In this document: one piece after another, positions 1 through 6,905 of the stretch
Numbering within the stretch: the stretch's first letter is position 1
Layout: each line of letters begins with the position of its first letter
Assembly (NCBI GenBank): GCA_002697705.1
Contig: NZXL01000066.1
Span: forward strand, 12,108 to 21,082
Direction of reading: 5' to 3'
Length of the DNA: 8,975 nt
DNA from: Methanobacteriota archaeon
GTDB taxonomy: Archaea; Thermoplasmatota; Poseidoniia; Poseidoniales; Poseidoniaceae
The notes under the pieces: generated by a model
Told to the model about the DNA's origin: nothing
What the model saw: only the letters and a program-made list of their open reading frames with translations
The model's database searches: none
Made by a program: the position numbers and the translations under genes

Positions 1-618
1 GCACCAGAAATGAAAACTGCAATACATATTGGTTGGCTATCGGGAATGACTCCAAGTCAATGGATGAAACAAGCAGAAGATACATGGCCAAAGGTGAGTG
101 CTAAAGAATATGATGTACCTGCAACTTCATACTCCCAATCATGCTGGTCAATTTTGGGGACCTTATCATTAATAGTCGGCTCTACTGAAGTCCCAAGGTT
201 ACACAAATCTCTAGGCCCTCATAGAATGGTAACTCAGAGACATACTCAAAGGTTAGTCAAGTGGCTTGAGCACGAAAGATGGATACATAAGCAACAATCA
301 CATGTACCATTTTCTGAAGCAAAAGTCTTCAAATTGAGAGATGATAAATTAGGCTATGGAAGATTAGCCCTGGCAATGTGGCCTTTGAGAGCTTCCCTAG
401 CATCTTGGAGAAGAGTCAATCCTAGTTCTAATTGGGATAACGCTCTTTCTGATATTTTGATGATTAAAGAAGAAAAAAACCCTCCTCCCTCAATTAGAAA
501 GGCTGTTCAAAATGTCCTCAGTCGGCTGGAAATGCTAACAAGTGGACATGAAGATTGCCCCACTCCAAGTAATGTTGAAGAATTGATAATTTGGTGGAAA
601 ACTCCCCCGCCAAAATAG
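1..618 (+). CDS. Hypothetical soluble protein, probably the 3' part of a longer gene
   Basis: I do not recognise this protein. The frame is open from the first base of the window, and the first ATG is at position 10. The nine bases before it show no ribosome-binding site, so the true start may lie upstream; the part from that ATG is 202 residues. It is rich in Trp, Lys, Arg and Pro and has no signal peptide or membrane helix. A basic stretch (about residues 63-95 from the ATG, with KSLGPHR and RHTQRLVKWLEHERWI) could be a helical or winged-helix-like nucleic-acid-binding element, but that is a guess. The C-terminus is Pro-rich (WWKTPPPK). The TAG stop at 616-618 is two bases from the stop of the convergent DUF2085-type gene. 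The open, stop-free frame and reasonable composition make it a likely real gene of unknown role. Confidence 0.7.
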   Translation, partial: APEMKTAIHIGWLSGMTPSQWMKQAEDTWPKVSAKEYDVPATSYSQSCWSILGTLSLIVGSTEVPRLHKSLGPHRMVTQRHTQRLVKWLEHERWIHKQQSHVPFSEAKVFKLRDDKLGYGRLALAMWPLRASLASWRRVNPSSNWDNALSDILMIKEEKNPPPSIRKAVQNVLSRLEMLTSGHEDCPTPSNVEELIIWWKTPPPK

Positions 619-620
619 TA

Positions 621-1346
621 TTATTCTTCCTCTTTTGATTTTAATTCAAACTTAGATCCGCTAGGCAATGAGACTGAACTGGCTGATTTGAAAAATTTAG
701 GTCGTGCAGAATATGCTGCACCTACTAAAATACCAAACCCAATCCCAAAAGCAATTCCTGTCAAAGGCCTAGTAAGGTTGTTTGACTCATAGGAAGTTAA
801 CAATTGTGTAAATCCATCAAAAATTAAGGGTAGGCAGAAAATAGTTCCCGTAATTAACCATGCATAGGTTCTGTAATTCTTTCTATAGATTCCTTCAAGC
901 CAGTTATCAGGGAATAATGAAAGACATGTGTCCTTAACTGTCCAACGATTATATCCTCTCCTCGAGAAAATTAAGCCACCTACTGCGATACCAAAAAACA
1001 TCCCTACATCACGTGTACAAACCGGCATTTGATTTCCATTTATTTCCCATGACCTCTCATGTTTCATATGACAATTGAAATCTCCAAATGCATAAATGAA
1101 GCCATTGTAAGGGTCTAATTCGATCCAAGCAAATTTCTCTTCTTCACCATCATTTCCAGATGAGTACTTCCCATCTTCTGACATGTAATCCAAAGCATTG
1201 GCTCTTGCATCTAATTCAGGAACTGAACCATTTGGTAGAAGTGTTGGTGAAAGGAAAAAAGAGACAAATAAAAACCCAAAGATGCCGAAAATCCACATCC
1301 CGACTTTCTTTTCACGGTTCCTATCTGGCAAACCATTTTTCTCCAT
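621..1346 (-). CDS. DUF2085-family predicted membrane protein
   Basis: This is a 241-residue integral membrane protein. Hydrophobic segments lie at about residues 16-36, 113-128, 161-182 and 194-212. The DUF2085 signature is clear: a Cys-His pair (C92, H93), then ERSW at 97-100, then PVC-x-RD (P108-D113) at the mouth of the second helix. The later family blocks are DG-x-TQ (177-181) and ESNN-x-TRPLTG (187-197), followed by a Gly-rich helix. The family's biochemical function is unknown; the conserved Cys, His and Asp residues suggest metal or redox chemistry at the membrane face, which is inference. A loop of about 75 residues (37-112) with acidic stretches separates helix 1 from the Cys block. 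The C-tail is basic then acidic (KSKEEE). The ATG start at 1346 has no ribosome-binding site but does have a TATA-like TTAAAT about 27 bases upstream, consistent with a leaderless transcript. The gene is divergent from the next one. Confidence 0.8.
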   Translation of the reverse strand: MEKNGLPDRNREKKVGMWIFGIFGFLFVSFFLSPTLLPNGSVPELDARANALDYMSEDGKYSSGNDGEEEKFAWIELDPYNGFIYAFGDFNCHMKHERSWEINGNQMPVCTRDVGMFFGIAVGGLIFSRRGYNRWTVKDTCLSLFPDNWLEGIYRKNYRTYAWLITGTIFCLPLIFDGFTQLLTSYESNNLTRPLTGIAFGIGFGILVGAAYSARPKFFKSASSVSLPSGSKFELKSKEEE

Positions 1347-1368
1347 GACTCAAAGGTCAAAAAGAAAA

Positions 1369-1378
1369 GATTTAATCA
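1369..1378 (-). promoter_or_regulatory. TATA-like box for the DUF2085-type gene
   Basis: Read on the minus strand this is GATTAAATC, centred about 27 bases before the ATG at 1346. That spacing suits an archaeal TATA box feeding a leaderless mRNA, and no Shine-Dalgarno sequence is seen before that ATG. AT-rich sequence makes chance matches common. Confidence 0.35.
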
Positions 1379-1424
1379 TTTTCATGATAAGAGTCTTGAT
1401 GTGTCATGGCTATTTGGTTAGCAT

Positions 1425-2060
1425 GTGACAGAGCAAAAGGGTGACCCCGTAGGTCTTCGCATGGGCCTTCAAGCAGGTGCTTTGATAGGTTTATACTTAG
1501 GTTTCTCTTTAGCAACAATATCAGTACTAACAGATGCTGAAGAAATAAAAAGAACCATCTATCTAATTTGCTTACCGCCTTTCATTGTCTCTATTTTACT
1601 TGGGCCATTTTTGGCAAAGAGAAGACGGCCAGTTAAATTATCGAAGAAGCCACTAGAAGAAGCTAGAGAACTACTCACTCGATTTAATGAAGGCCAGGGG
1701 AGTTGGCGAGTTTTGAGCCATATATCGAGTGATGGAATGAACATTAGAATCGACATGCATAATTTGAAAAATGTTGAGGGGGTTGTGGAAGCAGCTCTAG
1801 AATTAGCAGACACTACTACTGTTAAGTTCATAGTGGGAAAGGGTAATGCCAAAAGTACATCACCAGAATTAAGAGATCGAGTTCTTTCAGTAGTTGAATC
1901 TAAAGTAAATATACTGAGGAGAACTAGAAAAGTTAAGTCTATTGAAGTCAGTCCTGAAAAAACAAGAGAGTATAATCAATATCAAAGTAGATTGAATAAA
2001 GTTTTATTCACATTACTTCCAATAGTTTCATTTTTAGCTTGGTTAGAAATGAAAAAATGA
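1425..2060 (+). CDS. Three-helix membrane protein with a probable Smr-like cytosolic domain
   Basis: The protein has 211 residues. Two hydrophobic helices lie near the N-terminus (about 14-36 and 43-64), the second followed by a basic AKRRRPVK stop-transfer, so the central part should face the cytosol. A third helix (about 193-208) closes the protein. The central region (about 95-175) resembles an Smr domain: I-D110-M-H112 stands where family members have the LDLHG/LDLRG motif. A helix follows, then the strand VKFIVGKGN (133-141), matching the central (H/T)GKG loop, then SPELRDRVL, matching the usual LR-x-x-V helix. Known Smr domains nick DNA or cleave RNA (MutS2, SmrB). The usual C-terminal GG-x-G block is not seen. 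The start is GTG at 1425 without an evident ribosome-binding site; an in-frame ATG at 1461 is an alternative. Expression as a protein is likely; the Smr assignment is moderate. Confidence 0.7.
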   Translation: MTEQKGDPVGLRMGLQAGALIGLYLGFSLATISVLTDAEEIKRTIYLICLPPFIVSILLGPFLAKRRRPVKLSKKPLEEARELLTRFNEGQGSWRVLSHISSDGMNIRIDMHNLKNVEGVVEAALELADTTTVKFIVGKGNAKSTSPELRDRVLSVVESKVNILRRTRKVKSIEVSPEKTREYNQYQSRLNKVLFTLLPIVSFLAWLEMKK

Positions 2061-2080
2061 AAAATCAATCATCAAGACAT

Positions 2081-2101
2081 CTTATCACCTACGATGATAA
2101 G
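2081..2101. repeat. Perfect 7-bp inverted repeat, possible operator
   Basis: CTTATCA (2081-2087) and TGATAAG (2095-2101) are exact reverse complements separated by 7 bases. The repeat lies between the stop of the membrane gene (2060) and the start of the HTH_10 regulator, ending just at its ribosome-binding site. It could be an operator for autoregulation or an mRNA hairpin near the initiation site. No T-run follows, so a terminator is less likely. Repeats of this size arise by chance several times in 9 kb of AT-rich DNA; position is the main argument. Confidence 0.35.
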
Positions 2102-2106
2102 GGGTG
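2101..2106 (+). promoter_or_regulatory. Ribosome-binding site deciding the HTH_10 gene start
   Basis: GGGGTG here lies three bases before the ATG at 2110 and resembles the GGTG-type sites before the HEAT-repeat and CCA-enzyme genes. A GTG at 2104 is in the same frame but lies inside this site, which favours the ATG as the start. Confidence 0.45.
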
Positions 2107-2109
2107 TTT

Positions 2110-3027
2110 ATGCGCGAAGTCACCTTGTTTTGGAAGAGAGCAAGGTTGAGAAGTTTAGATATCGCCGAAATTTTGCAAATTTTCAAACATTTGGAGTTTC
2201 TTTCATATGTCAAAAGAGTACCTAAAGATGTTCGAATAATTGTAAAAGCGCACTTTTGTGAAGGGAAAACGATATCCGACATAGATGATTTACATTTTCT
2301 AGATCTATTAGAGATAATTATGGAGCCTAAAGAGCCTAATGATTCATTTATTCTTTTAGTTCGATTAAATCATTCTTTATCTAATTTGAATGCTAGAACA
2401 AATGGCACTAGTGCAGCGCCTGGTTGTAGATTAGACGGTGAAGGTTTAACCTACATTATTCAAGGACCTCCAATGAAACTGAGAATTGTAACAACCTTAG
2501 CAAGAATTATGTCAAAACCTGATAGGACTAGTGCTAGAAGCCTAGATTTTAATCTCACCTCAGATAATTCTCTTTTGAGCCCTAAGCAATTAAAATTAGC
2601 CAAATTTGCTTATGACAAGGGATTCTTTGACGTACCTAAGAGAATTAGAGTTAGCGATCTTGCTGAACAAATTGGATTAGCTCGTGCCACAATATCGGAA
2701 CATTTAGCCAGAATAGAGGCTATAATTATGGATGACATGTTTTCTTCTTTTGATGACCCTTATGTACCTCCTGAAATTATCAAGGTAATGCTTGAAACAA
2801 TCGAATTAGATTCAGAAGAAGCAGATATTGACCAAAAGAAAGGTATGAAGAAAATGCTTGAAAGTATTAGAGATAATATCAAAAATGAGGTTTCACAACA
2901 AATACTTCACGATGATGATGAATTAACCTCATTGGATGAGATGGTTGAACTAGGAATGCAAGAGCATCAACAGAATATTAGCCAGATAGACCAAATTTTA
3001 GAAGAGAAATTTTCTTCATTAAACTAA
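2110..3027 (+). CDS. HTH_10 (bacterio-opsin activator type) transcription regulator
   Basis: This is a putative DNA-binding transcription factor of the archaeal Bat-like class, 305 residues from ATG 2110 (307 from the in-frame GTG at 2104). I chose the ATG because GGGGTG just upstream can serve as its ribosome-binding site. The HTH_10 domain spans about residues 156-208. Its hallmarks are LSPKQLKLAKFAYDKGFFDVP followed by a helix-turn-helix (VSDLAEQIGLARATISEHLARIE). The N-terminal half (1-150) has the mixed alpha/beta look of the sensor or effector region of such proteins but no recognisable cofactor motif. The last 90 or so residues are strongly acidic and helical, with likely coiled-coil character, and are not typical of short Bat proteins. 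The gene lies 42 bases upstream of the methyltransferase homologue, which makes the downstream trio an obvious candidate target. Effector and regulon are unknown. Confidence 0.85.
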   Translation: MREVTLFWKRARLRSLDIAEILQIFKHLEFLSYVKRVPKDVRIIVKAHFCEGKTISDIDDLHFLDLLEIIMEPKEPNDSFILLVRLNHSLSNLNARTNGTSAAPGCRLDGEGLTYIIQGPPMKLRIVTTLARIMSKPDRTSARSLDFNLTSDNSLLSPKQLKLAKFAYDKGFFDVPKRIRVSDLAEQIGLARATISEHLARIEAIIMDDMFSSFDDPYVPPEIIKVMLETIELDSEEADIDQKKGMKKMLESIRDNIKNEVSQQILHDDDELTSLDEMVELGMQEHQQNISQIDQILEEKFSSLN

Positions 3028-3040
3028 TTTGATGGCATTG

Positions 3041-3048
3041 TTTACAAG
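3041..3048 (+). promoter_or_regulatory. TATA-like box before the methyltransferase homologue
   Basis: TTTACAAG is centred about 25 bases before ATG 3070. No Shine-Dalgarno sequence precedes that ATG, so the trio may have its own leaderless promoter separate from the HTH_10 gene. The match is weak and would need transcript 5' ends. Confidence 0.3.
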
Positions 3049-3069
3049 ATACCACCTCATACCAACGAT

Positions 3070-4035
3070 ATGACCCGTATATCCGACCTACTCAAGAGGT
3101 TGGAACAAAGCGGCATAGAAGTCCCTAAAGAGATTAGAAAAATTATGGAAAATACCGATGTAGAAACATTTTCTGACTTTGATAGTGATCCATTCTATTC
3201 TGACCGCCCGATTCAATTTATGGAAACTATTGAGGGTAAAATAAAAACAATTTCTGCCCCTCACATGATTGTTACATTACTCCATAATCTAGAGTTGAAT
3301 AGTGGTCAAGAAGTAATTTTGATAGGCTCAAAAGGAGGATATCTAGCAGCATTAATAGCCCAAATAATTGGTGAAAATGGCAACGTGAGAGTATTAGACC
3401 AATGTGAAGAATCTATTTCACATGCAAAGCAAAGACTTACTCATTGGCCAACTATTGAATTAAGAACTTTGGAATCTATCGATGTATCTCCAGTTGCTTT
3501 TCCAGGAGAATTTAATCGTGTTTTGATAACTGGACATATTGAAGCCTTACCTGAGTGGGTCTCTACAAGAATCGCCGAAGGAGGATTTGTTATTGCGCCA
3601 TTGGGTCCAGAAAATCATCAGCAATTGATGAAGATTGAAAAGCAAGATGATGAATTATTACCGACTGACTTAGGCCCTGTATGTTTTGGACCACTAAGTG
3701 ATGAAAATCTCACCACTCAAATGATAAGTCCTGTCGAATTAGCAGATTTACTACAATTAGTCATAGAAACCTGTCAAGAGTTGGATATAATTGAAGAAGA
3801 AGAAACTCAATGCCTACAGGATATTATTGCCGAACTTCACTTTCTTCCTGAAGATTTACCTCCTTTAGGCGAGGGAGAGATGACTCCTTCAGAGCACCCA
3901 ATGTTCAAATCATTAATCGAAAATGCTGATTCATTTGTTAGGTTTTGGCCAATTTTACAGGTAATATTGCATCCAGTATTATCGGAAATTGGATTTGAAA
4001 ACTGGATATTTGATGACTTTGAAGGTCTAGAATAA
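3070..4035 (+). CDS. Protein-L-isoaspartate O-methyltransferase homologue with C-terminal extension
   Basis: This 321-residue cytosolic protein resembles protein-L-isoaspartate (D-aspartate) O-methyltransferase, which uses S-adenosylmethionine to methylate and so repair isomerised aspartates. Family blocks appear in order: YSDRP (43-47), TISAPHM (60-66, matching the TISQP substrate loop), the motif I strand and loop VILIGSKGGYLAALIA (82-97), an acidic residue at the end of strand 2 (D110), FNRVLITG (148-155), and GGFVIAPLG followed by QQL (171-186). Motif I is degenerate: canonical E-x-G-x-G-x-G has Leu (L84) for Glu and Lys (K88) for the second Gly, while G86 and G90 remain. Cofactor binding may be altered or lost. 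The core ends near residue 210; about 110 acidic, mostly helical residues follow. Standard enzymes are about 200-220 residues, though extended forms exist. It is first of a co-directional trio, 21 bases ahead of the HEAT gene. The family fold is fairly sure, catalysis uncertain. Confidence 0.75.
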   Translation: MTRISDLLKRLEQSGIEVPKEIRKIMENTDVETFSDFDSDPFYSDRPIQFMETIEGKIKTISAPHMIVTLLHNLELNSGQEVILIGSKGGYLAALIAQIIGENGNVRVLDQCEESISHAKQRLTHWPTIELRTLESIDVSPVAFPGEFNRVLITGHIEALPEWVSTRIAEGGFVIAPLGPENHQQLMKIEKQDDELLPTDLGPVCFGPLSDENLTTQMISPVELADLLQLVIETCQELDIIEEEETQCLQDIIAELHFLPEDLPPLGEGEMTPSEHPMFKSLIENADSFVRFWPILQVILHPVLSEIGFENWIFDDFEGLE

Positions 4036-4047
4036 ATCGAAAATGAT

Positions 4048-4052
4048 GGTGA
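4048..4052 (+). promoter_or_regulatory. Ribosome-binding site of the HEAT-repeat gene
   Basis: GGTGA sits four bases before ATG 4057 and matches the archaeal anti-Shine-Dalgarno sequence. It supports this start and suggests the gene is translated from an internal position on a longer transcript. Confidence 0.6.
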
Positions 4053-4056
4053 AATT

Positions 4057-5055
4057 ATGCCTAAGTCAACGAGTGCCCATATTTCTCAACTATCGCACAA
4101 AGATATTCGAATCCGTAGAAGAGCTTTGAGAGCCCTATTTGAAATAGATTCACCCAATAATTTAGAGTCCTTCATACCATTACTTAATGACAAAGACCCA
4201 TGGTTTAGATCAAAAGCTCTTGATGCTCACAGAATGTGGGCTCCTAGGCTTAATATTGATTCTCTAATTCCATTAGCAACTCACAAATCAATCGATGCAA
4301 GGCGGTGTGCTGCAAATTTACTGGAGAAATTTACTGGGGATACCAGTTCTGTTGCTGAGATTCTTTACCAAGATGAAGATAATCTTTGCAAGATAAAGGC
4401 TAGTAAGGCCTTGATAAAATCGGATTCCGAAGGTAAATTTACAAGTCAATTGATTCAATCAGATAATGACAGAATAAAGATTATTGCTCTATCTAGCGAT
4501 CATATTTCCAAAAAACAATTACTTTCTTGCCTATCTGATTCCTCAAATTCGATTAAAGAAAATGCGCTTAGTCAACTTAGTAAGAAAAATGAAAATATTT
4601 CAGAGGAGAGGTTATCACAACTTCTATCTGAAGGAGTTAATCCGTTATCAATAGTTCATTTTTCAGTCGAGAATGCTGGAGATTCAATGATAAGATTAGC
4701 AAATATCAGTGATTCTAAAGTCCGTAAGAGTTTAGTCAAAATTCTAAGAGAGAAATATAATTCTACTGATGATGATTCAATAAAATTACTTATTGAAAAT
4801 AAGTGTTATCCGGTGCTAGGAAGATGGTTGCAAGGAAAAAAAGATGCTGCAAGTGATAAACTTCGCTGGCAAATTATAGAGAATGAAGAAGTAGATGAAA
4901 TTGAAAGGTCACGATTATTAGAACGACTGATAGGAAGATGTAATGAATCTGAAATAATTGAGAAGTCAGAGGGTTTAATCAACTCTACAACTAGTCAATT
5001 ATTGAAAATTACAGCACAGAACCTTTCAACCGCCGGCAACTCAAGGCAACTATGA
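4057..5055 (+). CDS. HEAT-repeat (armadillo-like) protein
   Basis: This is a 332-residue all-helical protein without signal peptide or membrane segment. The N-terminal third shows HEAT-type helical pairs at about residues 8-32, 36-62, 67-92 and 97-121, with repeating patterns such as D-x-R-x-RRRALRAL, D-x-WFRSKALDA and D-ARRCAANLLEKF. Each places Asp and Arg at the turn between helices, as in HEAT and PBS-lyase-like repeats. Later repeats (to about 300) are more divergent and rich in Ser, Asn and Lys. Such proteins are usually scaffolds or adaptors for other proteins; I see no catalytic residues. The start ATG has a GGTGA site. The stop overlaps the next start in ATGA at 5052-5055, implying translational coupling with the M61 peptidase, so it may bind that enzyme or its substrates (inference). 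Confidence 0.8.
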   Translation: MPKSTSAHISQLSHKDIRIRRRALRALFEIDSPNNLESFIPLLNDKDPWFRSKALDAHRMWAPRLNIDSLIPLATHKSIDARRCAANLLEKFTGDTSSVAEILYQDEDNLCKIKASKALIKSDSEGKFTSQLIQSDNDRIKIIALSSDHISKKQLLSCLSDSSNSIKENALSQLSKKNENISEERLSQLLSEGVNPLSIVHFSVENAGDSMIRLANISDSKVRKSLVKILREKYNSTDDDSIKLLIENKCYPVLGRWLQGKKDAASDKLRWQIIENEEVDEIERSRLLERLIGRCNESEIIEKSEGLINSTTSQLLKITAQNLSTAGNSRQL

Positions 5056-6905
5056 GAGATGGATATTCGGGCATCAAATTCCTTTTTGACGCAACAGAAG
5101 GAGATTCAAGGCACTTACATGTAGGATTAGAAATTGAAGGACCGTTTACTGGTAAAAGCCTAATTCTAAGTTTCCCAAGGTGGGTACCTGGATCTTATTT
5201 TCTTCGTGAACCTATACAGTATATGTTCGACTTTGAAGCATACGACGGAAATGAAAAACTACTTGTTAGTAAGCGAAAAGATGTTGATTCTATGAAAATA
5301 AGTGTTGAACAAGGTACTAATTTAGTGAAGATAAAATATAAAATTCTCGCAACTGAACTTTCATGTAGGTCATCTCACATAGATAGTACTCACATACATA
5401 TTATGCCACCATTTACATGGTTCCTTCCTGTTTCTGGAATTAACGATGAAAGAATGGAAAAAACACATATTATCAAAGCACACATACCCTCTGATTGGAC
5501 ACCTGCAACTCAATACCTTGAAGTATCAAATAATGCTAGTAAAGGATTGCTTACTAACAACCATGGGCTGACATACGAGTTTGAAGCACCTAATCGTGAT
5601 GAACTATTAGATGGCATCATGGAGGCTAATGCTAACGAAATGATGAGTTGGGTAGTAGATGGAAGAACTCATCACTTGAAAATATGGGATAGTGGAGGAT
5701 ATAGTCCCGACCAAAGTATGCTTGAAAGATTAAGAATAGACATGGATAAAATTGTGATGGAACATCATGCTCTTTTCGGAATTCCAGAATGGGATAATTA
5801 CGTAACTGTACTTCATTTCACTGAAAAATCTCGGGGGGGCTTAGAACATTTAAATTCTCAAACCTCTATGCTACCTAGGCAATGTTTAATGCCAGGTTTT
5901 GAAGATGAATATAGAGACTTGGTCAGCCTTTTTAGCCATGAATATCTTCACCAATGGAATGTAAAAAGATTGAGGCCGAGGAATTTCTTAAATTATGATT
6001 TACAAAAAGAAACTCATTCTGAACTTCTTTGGTGGTTTGAAGGAGGTACATCATGGCTTGGAGATGTTCTTTGCGTAAGATCTGGAGCATGGAGTGAGGA
6101 TGACTGGCGCAAGGATTTCCTTCGTAAAATGAAAAGGCATACTTTGAGACACGGAATGGAAAAAGAATCCTTAGCAGAATCTAGCCATGATGCTTGGATT
6201 CACCTTTACAGAGGCCATGCATTTTCAAGAGAAACTCAGATTTCATATTATTTAGAAGGAGAATTAGCTATTTTTTGCTTGGATGCAGAATTGAGAAAGC
6301 GTTCAAAGGGTAAATCGGGACTATGCCAACTGATGGCAATACTTTGTGAAAAGCATGCTATAGGATACTCAAGCGCTGAGAAACTTGGAGTTACATACAA
6401 AGATATTCGTTCTTCTCTAACGAGTATGGAAGGCGGCCTTAGACTTGGTAAGATGTTAGATGAGTTGGTGTTTGAACGTAAATCGCCCGACGTCGACAAG
6501 GCATTGGAATATTTCTCACTCAATTTAGTACCTGAAAAGGTTTCGAAAGAAGGAGAAATCGAAAGTGCTTGGATTGGAGTTCAAATAAAAGAGGTAAATA
6601 AACAATTAAGAGTTACTTCTCATCAACAAAATTCACCTTTAAGAAAAATTCTAATGCCAGGTGATGAAATTATTGCAATTAATGGCTTTAGAGTAAACAG
6701 TAATAATAATTTGAATAAATATTTGAAGGGTTTGGCTAATTGTGAAATCGAAATTACATTCAATCATGAAGGAATCGTTCAAACTTGTAAAGTGACACTA
6801 CCTAGTCAACCGACAAAGAATGTAAAACTTGATGGAAAAGGAAATACAAAATGGCGAGATTATATTGCAACTAGGCAAACTATCTCAAAGCATCAAGAGA
6901 AATGA
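5052..6905 (+). CDS. M61-family metallo-aminopeptidase with C-terminal PDZ domain
   Basis: A 617-residue zinc peptidase of family M61 (glycyl aminopeptidase group), which removes N-terminal residues from peptides, with preference for Gly in characterised members. The N-terminal beta domain carries PRWVPGSYFLRE (42-53), a family hallmark. The catalytic domain has RGGLEH (261-266, substrate site), the zinc motif H296-E-Y-L-H300 and the third ligand E330 in LWWFEGGTSW. A Tyr-rich EGELAIFCLDAELR block (about 398-415) matches the family helix after the active site. A PDZ domain occupies about 506-583, with the GD-E-I-x-AINGFRV core at 537-548. No signal peptide is visible, so it is probably cytosolic. 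Length matches full-length family members and all catalytic residues are present. Its ATG overlaps the HEAT gene stop. Its last 26 bases overlap the convergent SerK-like gene. It probably serves peptide turnover. Confidence 0.92.
   Translation: MRDGYSGIKFLFDATEGDSRHLHVGLEIEGPFTGKSLILSFPRWVPGSYFLREPIQYMFDFEAYDGNEKLLVSKRKDVDSMKISVEQGTNLVKIKYKILATELSCRSSHIDSTHIHIMPPFTWFLPVSGINDERMEKTHIIKAHIPSDWTPATQYLEVSNNASKGLLTNNHGLTYEFEAPNRDELLDGIMEANANEMMSWVVDGRTHHLKIWDSGGYSPDQSMLERLRIDMDKIVMEHHALFGIPEWDNYVTVLHFTEKSRGGLEHLNSQTSMLPRQCLMPGFEDEYRDLVSLFSHEYLHQWNVKRLRPRNFLNYDLQKETHSELLWWFEGGTSWLGDVLCVRSGAWSEDDWRKDFLRKMKRHTLRHGMEKESLAESSHDAWIHLYRGHAFSRETQISYYLEGELAIFCLDAELRKRSKGKSGLCQLMAILCEKHAIGYSSAEKLGVTYKDIRSSLTSMEGGLRLGKMLDELVFERKSPDVDKALEYFSLNLVPEKVSKEGEIESAWIGVQIKEVNKQLRVTSHQQNSPLRKILMPGDEIIAINGFRVNSNNNLNKYLKGLANCEIEITFNHEGIVQTCKVTLPSQPTKNVKLDGKGNTKWRDYIATRQTISKHQEK

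Noticed and set aside
1160..1428. Two overlapping plus-strand frames (62 and 76 codons)
   Set aside because: They lie mostly antisense to the DUF2085-type gene, have low-complexity Lys/Arg/Ser composition and no ribosome-binding site; shadows of the real gene.
1559..1852. Minus-strand frame of 97 codons
   Set aside because: Antisense to the Smr-like membrane protein gene; Ser-rich shadow with no motif.
2081..2101. Inverted repeat read as an intrinsic terminator of the Smr-like gene
   Set aside because: The stem is AT-rich and is followed by GGGTG rather than a T-run, so an operator or initiation hairpin fits better.
2085..2282. Minus-strand frame of 65 codons
   Set aside because: Antisense to the start of the HTH_10 gene, whose protein is clearly recognisable.
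6248..6523. Minus-strand frame of 91 codons
   Set aside because: Antisense to the M61 catalytic and linker region; no domain features.
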